Source: JAUZRW01 sp034437755
Lineage (GTDB): Bacteria > Chloroflexota > Anaerolineae > Aggregatilineales > Phototrophicaceae
NCBI GenBank assembly: GCA_034437755.1
Contig: DAOTTV010000051.1
Span: 1-64,000 of the forward strand
Direction: 5' to 3'
Length of the DNA stretch: 64,000 nucleotides
The number at the start of each line of letters is the position of its first letter. Within the stretch, counting starts at the first letter, position 1. Positions 17,785-24,521 of this stretch are shown piece after piece. The notes beneath the pieces are model-generated. The model was given only the letters and a program-made list of their open reading frames with translations. It had not been told where the DNA came from and did not search any database. The translations under genes were made by a program, and so were the position numbers.

Positions 17785-19227
17785 ATGACACAACAGCGAC
17801 AGGCTTCGCAGATACCCGTCTGGCTCGGACTTGGATTCGTCTTTCTCTTGATGGCGTGTAATCTCGGGACTGCTCCGAGTGGTAGTGCAATCCCGACTTT
17901 GCCGCCATCTGCCAGCGCGACCCCACCGCCGACACTGGGCTATAATGGCAATGGCAATCAGCAGATGATAGGTAATATCAATGTCGATGGCGTTCAAACG
18001 CCCGTCGCTGATGTCAGCATCCAGTTGTATAACTTGATGCAACAAGTGGATGCCGAACGCTTGATGACGCATGTGCGTAATCTGGAAGGCTTCGGCACGC
18101 GCCATATCAATTCGTCCACCTCATCGCCGACGCAGGGCATCGGTGCCGCCCGCAATTACATCTACAATCAATTCGCCGAGATGCGCCAGACGGCACCTAA
18201 TGGCAGTTTGCATGTGGAACGTCTGTCCTTCGATTTGACGATGTATAACAAGCCGACCCGCCAGCAGAACATCGTCGCCGTACTACAGGGGACGCAACCT
18301 GGCGCGGGCTTCTGGGTGGTGGGGGCGCATTACGATAGCATCGGGCCGGCTTTCGAGGATGCTGATATAGCGGCACCAGGCGCAAACGATAACGGTACGG
18401 GCGTTGCCGGGTTGATCGAACTCGCGCGCGTCCTCAGCACCCAGCAATACCGATCGAGCATTATCTTCGTCGCCTTCTCTGCAGAAGAACACGGGCGGCG
18501 CGGCAGTCAAGAATTTGTCGAGTGGGCACGCAGTCGCAATCTGGACATCAATGGCATGATTAATCTCGATTCGATCGGCAACGGCTATAACGCCAGCGAA
18601 AATCGCCGCGACGAGTCCTTGCGGATTTTCTCGTGCGAAGTGAGCGATACGATTTGCAAAGATGGCGGTCTATCGCGCACATTGGCACGCGGGGTCGAGT
18701 TTTTGGGCTTCGCGCATGATGCCATCCTCCCGATGACGGTCGAGAGTGCCGCCGACCGTGACGGACGCTATGGCGATCACTTCTCATTTGCTGAGCAAGG
18801 CTATCCGGCGATTCGCTTCATCAATACGCTGGAAGAGTGGAGCAACGGCTCATCGCGTGATCTCAGTCAGTACGTCGAGCGTGATTATCTGCGTAAGTCA
18901 GTGCAGTCGATCTTGATGGTGATTGTCGCGCTGGCAGATGGCCCGCCGCCGCCCGATGATCTCGTGTTGCGCTACGATAGCGGGCAACCGGTTCTCGTGT
19001 GGGATAGCGTGCCAGAAGCCACCGGCTATTATGTCGCCCTGCGTTTGCCGGGGCAACAGCGTTACGATCAGTCGCTGGAGTGCTCGCCACAGATTGATTA
19101 TTGTTCGGGGTCGCGCTTTGCATGGAGTGGGTTGAGCAATTATGCCGGAGTCGCGATTGCAACGCGGGGCGCGAATGGCTTGCTCGGTCGCCTCTCGGAA
19201 GAATATGTTTTACAGCCCGGTCAATGA
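17785..19227 (+). CDS. M28 family aminopeptidase, lipoprotein
   Basis: Exported di-zinc aminopeptidase. A hydrophobic signal ending in the lipobox LLMAC, then a Pro/Ser/Thr-rich linker, precede the M28 domain. Metal and catalytic residues are seen in order: GAHYDSIG (His), GANDNGTGV (bridging Asp), FSAEEHGRRGS (Glu-Glu pair), MINLDSIGN (Asp) and YGDHFSFAEQG (His). About 80 C-terminal residues (VLVWDSVPEATGYYVAL) look like a fibronectin-III-like module. The open frame begins at 17677, but the ATG at 17785 puts the signal peptide at the N-terminus and has an AGGT upstream. 480 residues. It likely feeds peptide scavenging at the cell surface. Confidence 0.88.
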   Translation: MTQQRQASQIPVWLGLGFVFLLMACNLGTAPSGSAIPTLPPSASATPPPTLGYNGNGNQQMIGNINVDGVQTPVADVSIQLYNLMQQVDAERLMTHVRNLEGFGTRHINSSTSSPTQGIGAARNYIYNQFAEMRQTAPNGSLHVERLSFDLTMYNKPTRQQNIVAVLQGTQPGAGFWVVGAHYDSIGPAFEDADIAAPGANDNGTGVAGLIELARVLSTQQYRSSIIFVAFSAEEHGRRGSQEFVEWARSRNLDINGMINLDSIGNGYNASENRRDESLRIFSCEVSDTICKDGGLSRTLARGVEFLGFAHDAILPMTVESAADRDGRYGDHFSFAEQGYPAIRFINTLEEWSNGSSRDLSQYVERDYLRKSVQSILMVIVALADGPPPPDDLVLRYDSGQPVLVWDSVPEATGYYVALRLPGQQRYDQSLECSPQIDYCSGSRFAWSGLSNYAGVAIATRGANGLLGRLSEEYVLQPGQ

Positions 19228-19252
19228 GATGCGCTGTACTGCCATCGGCATC

Positions 19253-19275
19253 AAGCCCTCACCCACGGAGGGCTT
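19253..19275. terminator. Hairpin at the convergent ends of the peptidase and small membrane protein genes
   Basis: AAGCCCTC at 19253-19260 pairs with GAGGGCTT at 19268-19275. It overlaps the last codons of the minus-strand gene and lies 26 bases past the peptidase stop, so it could end plus-strand transcription. No T-run. Confidence 0.4.
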
Positions 19276-19402
19276 GCCGAACCACGCGGAAAATCAGGTA
19301 AATCTGCCCCAGTAAGCCGAGGATAATCAGCAAAAGAATAGCGAGCGACATCAGGTCGAAGTCGGTGTAATTGATCCAGAGTGTGCCATTACTGATATAC
19401 AT
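19259..19402 (-). CDS. Small single-span membrane protein (47 aa)
   Basis: Starting at the ATG at 19402, which has AGGAG ten bases upstream, the product is 47 residues with one hydrophobic helix (LMSLAILLLIILGLLGQIYLI region) and a short basic tail. The longer frame to 19513 runs over the end of the neighbouring sco gene and is not supported. Its position right after the Sco gene on the same strand hints at a link to respiratory-chain assembly, but no family is recognised. Confidence 0.6.
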   Translation of the reverse strand: MYISNGTLWINYTDFDLMSLAILLLIILGLLGQIYLIFRVVRQALRG

Positions 19403-19509
19403 GACTGTCAAGCTCCTGTATTGTTGACTGTTATGTCTACAGCATAGCAGACGGTCGTCTATCGACCGTGACACGAACGTTACAGAAAATTGCGAGGATG
19501 TGCTGTAGC

Positions 19510-20181
19510 TCAAGTATCGGCGATCACCCCGCGCAGGTCTTGCACGATGTCGGCACGATCTGTGCCGTAGGCATAGCGACGTATCCAGTTGTTATCAGCA
19601 TCTAGCAAGAACATGCCCGCCGTATGATCGACGTTGTAATGCCCGCTTTCACCTGCTGTCCCATAGAAGAAGTCCACGCCATAATCACGACCGATCTCGC
19701 GCACACGCTCGCTCGCGCCTGTCATGCCAATCATGAAGCTATCGATGCGTAACGCGCCGAAGTAGCCACTCAGCATGTCGGGGGTATCCCGACTACCATC
19801 AACGCTGATAAAGACGTAATTCAAGTCATCGCCTGTCGCGCCCAAATCAGCACGAATCTGGCGCATTTCGCCCAACGTCAACGGGCAAATATCCGGACAA
19901 TGGGTGAAGCCGAAGGTGATGAGCGTTGGCTTGCCCCGTAAATCACGCAGGGCGATCGCTTCGTTGTGCTGGTCAGTGAGTGTGAAATCGGGCATTTGCT
20001 GGGGGGCAAGCTGGCGAATGCCGGTGTACTCGGTTTCAGCAGTCAGGGGGATGATCGTCTCATCGGTGGGCGCGGTGGTGACGCTCAAGTAAGCGATATA
20101 GGCGATCATTGCCACGATAGCTGTCACAATCGACCCGACAAGGATGAAGATCACGCGATAGTTATTACGATTATCAGACAC
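19510..20181 (-). CDS. SCO1/SenC-type copper chaperone for cytochrome oxidase
   Basis: Membrane-anchored thioredoxin-fold protein that delivers copper to, or reduces, the CuA site of cytochrome c oxidase. After an N-terminal transmembrane anchor (about residues 9-32) come PDFTLTDQ, the copper-binding FTHCPDICP (Cys95 and Cys99) and the ligand histidine in NVDHTAGMF (His186), all three needed for copper binding. At 223 residues it has full family length. It lies 39 bases after a PCuAC-like lipoprotein gene on the same strand, the usual chaperone pair. No oxidase subunit genes are beside it; ctaB is 27 kb away. Confidence 0.93.
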   Translation of the reverse strand: MSDNRNNYRVIFILVGSIVTAIVAMIAYIAYLSVTTAPTDETIIPLTAETEYTGIRQLAPQQMPDFTLTDQHNEAIALRDLRGKPTLITFGFTHCPDICPLTLGEMRQIRADLGATGDDLNYVFISVDGSRDTPDMLSGYFGALRIDSFMIGMTGASERVREIGRDYGVDFFYGTAGESGHYNVDHTAGMFLLDADNNWIRRYAYGTDRADIVQDLRGVIADT

Positions 20182-20220
20182 GGTATTATTCTCACTCCCG
20201 CTCTTCTGTACAGATTCTAG

Positions 20221-20721
20221 TTAGGGATCGTCTGTTGCTGTGATGCTTGGCACTGGTGTGGACGATGCTTGTGCGGTTGCGGTCGGCCTTGCGCTTGTGC
20301 GCTGGATGGGTGCGGATACCACGACTGAGTTGCCGTTATCAAAATAGAGTGTGAAGCGCGCGCGCGCTTCGGACATTGCGCCTTCCAGCGGATTGATAAA
20401 GGTCACATAGCGCAAGTGCGGCTCAAGCACAATGCTATCACCAGCTGGGACGACCAACTCACCGTCGATCGGCTCAACAAAGGACAGTGTGCCTTCGGTA
20501 ATGACTTGCCGTATTTCGGCAATTTCGGCAAACTCGGCTTCAATCCGTGTGACGGCGACAGCGGCACGACCACTATTTTCGATCACCATGTAGGCGGCAT
20601 ATGTGCCGTCTGCCTGCATCTCGATGTAAGCATCATCAATCGTGAGTAGATCATTATTCGTGGTGCAAGCTGCGACGATCAAGATGCCGCACAGACTCAT
20701 AAGCCAGATTATGCGCCGCAT
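20221..20721 (-). CDS. PCuAC-like lipoprotein with copper ligands lost
   Basis: A 166-residue lipoprotein (lipobox IVAAC) with a cupredoxin-like core AAYMVIENSG, VVPAGDSIVLEP resembling copper chaperone PCu(A)C, which normally hands copper to Sco or CuA. The canonical ligands are a His and Met, then His-X-Met near the end. The aligned positions here appear to be Arg (AEIRQV), Phe (LSFVEP), Tyr and Thr (RYVTF), so none is kept. The gene is 39 bases upstream of sco in the same direction, which supports the family call. The last 30 residues are a Thr/Ser/Pro-rich tail. Either a non-copper role or misalignment is possible. Confidence 0.65.
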   Translation of the reverse strand: MRRIIWLMSLCGILIVAACTTNNDLLTIDDAYIEMQADGTYAAYMVIENSGRAAVAVTRIEAEFAEIAEIRQVITEGTLSFVEPIDGELVVPAGDSIVLEPHLRYVTFINPLEGAMSEARARFTLYFDNGNSVVVSAPIQRTSARPTATAQASSTPVPSITATDDP

Positions 20722-20862
20722 CTGCTTTTCTTCCCGCTGTATACAATATATATTATGATCGATTATATCTGTGAAGATTGTAACATACTAGGCTGATCCA
20801 CCATGCGCCGTATGCGATCATGTGCGTTCGATAAATGATTAGAATTTCACCCGAACCGTCTG
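20722..20862. other. Divergent intergenic region before the glycine riboswitch promoter
   Basis: AT-rich sequence between the minus-strand PCuAC-like gene and the plus-strand glycine cleavage operon. It should hold the promoter of the copper chaperone pair. No clear element is seen. Confidence 0.3.
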
Positions 20863-20891
20863 TTGCAGAATGCCGCCGAGGTCGTTACAAT
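20863..20891 (+). promoter_or_regulatory. Promoter of the glycine cleavage operon
   Basis: TTGCAG at 20863-20868 and TACAAT at 20886-20891 are separated by exactly 17 bases, about 20-25 bases before the first paired element of the glycine riboswitch. Confidence 0.65.
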
Positions 20892-20911
20892 TTAAATAGA
20901 ACTTAATACCA

Positions 20912-21046
20912 CCTGACAGAGAGAGCGTTTGTCAATGGCACTGTAGGTGTTAAACAAACCACCGAAGGGGCAAGTCGCTGGGTATAGCTGGGCTAGCGAT
21001 GAAACTCTCAGGTCACAGGATTTGTATAGGTGACACACTCTGAAGG
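20912..21046 (+). ncRNA. Glycine riboswitch aptamer (single)
   Basis: The conserved glycine-aptamer elements ACCGAAGGGGCAA (20960-20973) and GAAACTCTCAGG (21001-21012) are present in the right order. CAGAG at the 5' side (about 20916) can pair with CTCTG near 21039 to close P1. Only one aptamer is visible instead of the common tandem pair. It lies directly upstream of gcvH and is followed by an intrinsic terminator, so glycine probably raises read-through into the glycine cleavage genes. Confidence 0.9.
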
Positions 21047-21059
21047 CATTGCTGACAGA

Positions 21060-21091
21060 GCGCACAGCAACTTTGCAGGTGCGCTTTTTTT
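21060..21091 (+). terminator. Intrinsic terminator of the glycine riboswitch expression platform
   Basis: GCGCAC at 21060-21065 pairs with GTGCGC at 21079-21084 and is followed by seven Ts. It stands between the aptamer and gcvH, 42 bases before the start codon. Confidence 0.85.
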
Positions 21092-21132
21092 ATTTAAGAA
21101 CGCATCGATCAAAATGATGAGGAGCGATTGGC

Positions 21133-21525
21133 ATGGCAGATTTAAAATTCCCCGAAGACTTGAAATACACCGAAAGTGATGAATGGGTACGGGTCGAAGA
21201 GGAAACAGCGACGATTGGCATCAGTGATTATGCACAGGATGCGTTGAATGATCTGGTGTATGTAGAATTTCAGGATGTTGGGGAAGACCTCGCACAGGGT
21301 GACGAATTCGGCGAAGTGGAATCCGTCAAAGCGGCTTCGTCAGTCTATATGCCGATTGGCGGCGAGATTATCGAAGTCAACGAAGAGCTTGAAGGCGAGC
21401 CAGAAATCATCAACGATGATCCGTATGGCGCGGGCTGGATGATTAAGATCAAAGTGACGGATGATAGCAATCTTGATAACCTGATGGATGCCGCCGCTTA
21501 TAAAGAATTTTGCGAGAATCGCTAA
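21133..21525 (+). CDS. gcvH: Glycine cleavage system H protein
   Basis: Lipoyl carrier of the glycine cleavage complex, shuttling the aminomethyl group between P, T and L proteins. The 130-residue product has the lipoylation site FGEVESVKAASSVYMP (Lys66) and the usual GISDYAQDALNDLVYVE block. GAGGAG precedes the ATG. First gene of the riboswitch-controlled run gcvH-gcvPA-gcvPB; gcvT and lpd are absent here. Confidence 0.97.
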   Translation: MADLKFPEDLKYTESDEWVRVEEETATIGISDYAQDALNDLVYVEFQDVGEDLAQGDEFGEVESVKAASSVYMPIGGEIIEVNEELEGEPEIINDDPYGAGWMIKIKVTDDSNLDNLMDAAAYKEFCENR

Positions 21526-21617
21526 CCTCATCCCCGTTTCATAGCATGTTTGGGTGGCTGGCATCAACCGCACAGCCATCCTGATTATCCTGTAGATGTT
21601 GGTAGAGAGTAGAGTTT

Positions 21618-22952
21618 ATGGCGTACATACCGCATACCGAAGTAGAACGTCAGCAGATGCTGGCGGCAATTGGTGTCACCACTATCGAAGACTTGTTTGA
21701 AGCCGTTCCCGCGTCGCATCGCTTCCCCCAGTTGGATTTACCCGATGCGATGAGTGAAATGGACATCACGCGCGAGATGCAAGCCCTCGCCGAAGCGAAC
21801 GAAGACGCGAGCAACTTCGCCCTTTTTCGTGGAGCCGGGGTGTATAATCATTTCATCCCCTCCGTTGTCAATCATATTTTGATGCGCGGCGAGTTTTATA
21901 CGGCTTATACCCCGTATCAGCCAGAGATGTCGCAGGGGACTTTGCAAGCTGTTTACGAGTATCAGAGCATGATGTGTGCCCTCACCGGCATGGATGCCGC
22001 GAACGCCAGTCACTACGATGGCGCGACCAGCCTCGCCGAAGCCGTGACGATGGCTGATCAAGTCATGCGCGGCAAGCGTAAGCGAGTTATTCTCAGTCAT
22101 GGGATTAATCCGCAGTATCGCGAAGTCGTGCGGACGTACAATCAAGGTAGCGACATGGAAATCATCGGCGACGATCAAGCGCGCACGAGCGATGATCTGC
22201 TGGCACTCGTCGACGATAACACGGCGATGGTCGCTGTCGCTTACCCCAACTTCTTCGGGCAGTTAGAAGATTTCACGTCGCTGGCAGAAAAAGTCCACGA
22301 GGCGGGCGCACTGTTGACGATTGTCGTCAACCCGATGGCGCTGGCCTTATTCAAGTCGCCGGGGGCGATGGGTGCGGATATTGTCGTCGGTGAAGGGCAA
22401 CCCCTGGGCGTGCCGATGAGCTACGGCGGGCCGTATCTGGGCTTCTTCGCCACCAAGCAAAAGTACGTGCGTAAGATTGCCGGGCGCATTATCGGCGAGA
22501 CGGTCGATCAAAACGGGCAACGCGCTTACGTCATGACCCTGCGCCCGCGCGAGCAGGACATCCGCCGCGAGAAGGCGAGCAGTAACATCTGCACCAATCA
22601 AGGCTTACTGGCGTTGGCGGCGGCGGTCTATCTCTCCTTGATGGGGCGCAACGGTTTACGCAAAGTCGCTAACTTGAGCTATCAGAAGGCGCACTATGCC
22701 GCCGAACAAATTGATGGCCTGCAAGGTTATAAAGTCCTGCGCGATCGTCCTTTCTTCAACGAATTCGTGGTCAAAACGCTTGAATCAGCAGAGACGATCA
22801 ACGCGGCATTGCTCGAACAGGGCATCGTCGGCGGTTATGATCTGGTGCAGGATTATCCCAATCGTCAGGATCAAATCTTGTTCGCTGTGACCGAGATGAA
22901 CACCAAGCAAGAAATTGATATGTTGGTAGATGTGCTGAGGAGTTTGACGTAA
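21618..22952 (+). CDS. gcvPA: Glycine dehydrogenase (decarboxylating) subunit 1
   Basis: N-terminal half of the two-subunit P protein, which with GcvPB decarboxylates glycine and loads the H protein. The 444 residues begin with MAYIPHTEVERQQML and show FRGAGVYNHFIPSVV, YTPYQPEMSQGTLQ and DGATSLAEA, typical for this subunit. It lacks the PLP lysine, as expected. It starts 92 bases after gcvH, and its stop shares one base with the start of gcvPB. Confidence 0.96.
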   Translation: MAYIPHTEVERQQMLAAIGVTTIEDLFEAVPASHRFPQLDLPDAMSEMDITREMQALAEANEDASNFALFRGAGVYNHFIPSVVNHILMRGEFYTAYTPYQPEMSQGTLQAVYEYQSMMCALTGMDAANASHYDGATSLAEAVTMADQVMRGKRKRVILSHGINPQYREVVRTYNQGSDMEIIGDDQARTSDDLLALVDDNTAMVAVAYPNFFGQLEDFTSLAEKVHEAGALLTIVVNPMALALFKSPGAMGADIVVGEGQPLGVPMSYGGPYLGFFATKQKYVRKIAGRIIGETVDQNGQRAYVMTLRPREQDIRREKASSNICTNQGLLALAAAVYLSLMGRNGLRKVANLSYQKAHYAAEQIDGLQGYKVLRDRPFFNEFVVKTLESAETINAALLEQGIVGGYDLVQDYPNRQDQILFAVTEMNTKQEIDMLVDVLRSLT

Positions 22953-24457
22953 TGGTAATGACAATGGAACAGCCTAAAGAACTTGAGCCGCTGATTTACG
23001 ATCAGAGCGTGCCGGGGCGTACAGGCGTTAATCTGCCGGATAGCGATGTGCCAGAATATGACCTGCCCGACGAACTTTTGCGCGATGATTTAGAATTGCC
23101 AGAGGTGAGCGAGTTACAGGTCGTACGCCACTTCGTCAAGTTGAGCCAGCTCAATCATGCGATTGATAAGGGCTTCTATCCGCTTGGCTCATGCACGATG
23201 AAATATAACCCCAAAGTGAACGAAGATATGGCGCGTCTGCCGGGCTTTGCCCAGTTGCACCCGCAGGGCGATTCTGCCAGCACACAAGGCGCACTTGCCC
23301 TCATGCACACCTTGCAAGATTGGCTGGCAGAGATCAGCGGCTTTGAAGCCGTCAGCCTCGCGCCTGCCGCCGGCGCACAGGGCGAATTCGCCGGTATTTT
23401 GATGATCCGTAAGTATCATCAAGAGCGTGGCGATACTCAACGCACAAAAATCCTCGTGCCTAACAGCGCACATGGCACGAACCCAGCAACGGTGACGATG
23501 GCAGGCTTCGACGTGGTTGAATTACCTTCAAATGAGAAGGGCAACGTCGATGTTGACGCTTTGCGTCAGGTATGCGAGGAACACGGTGATGAGATCGCCG
23601 GTATGATGATTACCGTGCCGAGTACGCTGGGTTTGTTTGAAGAGCCGATCCTCGAAGTCATTGAGCTGGTGCATGAAGCTGGCGGGCTGATGTATATGGA
23701 CGGCGCGAATATGAACGCGCTGATGGGTGTCGTTAAGCCCGGTGAATTAGGCTTCGACGTGATGCACTATAACCTGCACAAGACCTTCAGTACGCCACAC
23801 GGTGGTGGTGGTCCCGGCAGTGGGCCGGTTGGCGTGGGTGATAAGCTGAAGCCCTATCTTCCCGGCCCGATCATCGCGAAGGTCGCAGACGGGGACGACG
23901 ATACCGCGCCGTTCTATGATCGGGTGATGCCGGAGCAGAGCATCGGACGTTTGAAAGCCTTCCAAGGTAACTTCGGGATGCACGTTCGCGCTTATGCCTA
24001 CATCCGCGCGTATGGCGCACAGGGCTTGCGTGATGTCACCCGTCATGCGGTGTTGAACGCGAACTACGTCCGTGCGATGTTGATGGATACCTACAAAGTG
24101 CCGTATCCGCGCTATTGTGGGCATGAATTCGTCATCGAGGGACGTTTTGAAGGCATTGACGACATCCACGCGCTGGATATTAGCAAGCGCTTGATCGATT
24201 ACGGCATCCACCCGCCGACGAACTACTTCCCGCTGATTGTACCGGAAGCCTTGTTGATCGAGCCGACCGAAACCGAGACCAAAGAGACGCTCGATGAATT
24301 TATCGAAGCGATGAAGCAAGTCGCAGAAGAAGCCCACACCAATCCCGATTTGCTCCATAATGCGCCGGTTAATGCGCCGGTGCGCCGTGTCGATGAGGTG
24401 AAAGCGGCAAAAGATCTCGTCTTATGCTGTGCGCCCGTACTCAAACCCGGCGCATGA
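22952..24457 (+). CDS. gcvPB: Glycine dehydrogenase (decarboxylating) subunit 2
   Basis: PLP-carrying subunit of the split glycine decarboxylase. The PLP lysine is in HYNLHKTFSTPHGGGGPG (Lys277); GFYPLGSCTMKYNPK and AHGTNPATVTMAGFD are also diagnostic. At 501 residues it has usual length. The ATG at 22952 overlaps the gcvPA stop by one base; in-frame ATGs follow at 22958 and 22964. Last gene of the operon, followed by a strong hairpin before the convergent gene. Confidence 0.96.
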   Translation: MVMTMEQPKELEPLIYDQSVPGRTGVNLPDSDVPEYDLPDELLRDDLELPEVSELQVVRHFVKLSQLNHAIDKGFYPLGSCTMKYNPKVNEDMARLPGFAQLHPQGDSASTQGALALMHTLQDWLAEISGFEAVSLAPAAGAQGEFAGILMIRKYHQERGDTQRTKILVPNSAHGTNPATVTMAGFDVVELPSNEKGNVDVDALRQVCEEHGDEIAGMMITVPSTLGLFEEPILEVIELVHEAGGLMYMDGANMNALMGVVKPGELGFDVMHYNLHKTFSTPHGGGGPGSGPVGVGDKLKPYLPGPIIAKVADGDDDTAPFYDRVMPEQSIGRLKAFQGNFGMHVRAYAYIRAYGAQGLRDVTRHAVLNANYVRAMLMDTYKVPYPRYCGHEFVIEGRFEGIDDIHALDISKRLIDYGIHPPTNYFPLIVPEALLIEPTETETKETLDEFIEAMKQVAEEAHTNPDLLHNAPVNAPVRRVDEVKAAKDLVLCCAPVLKPGA

Positions 24458-24481
24458 GCATACACTCGGTATCATCAGCAT

Positions 24482-24501
24482 GGGGGCGATCACTCGCCCC
24501 C
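24482..24501. terminator. Bidirectional hairpin between gcvPB and the racemase fusion
   Basis: GGGGGCGA at 24482-24489 pairs perfectly with TCGCCCCC at 24494-24501 around a TCAC loop. It sits between two convergent genes and can serve both, although neither side has a long T-run. Confidence 0.6.
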
Positions 24502-24521
24502 GTGTTGCTCTCGTTCGCGTC

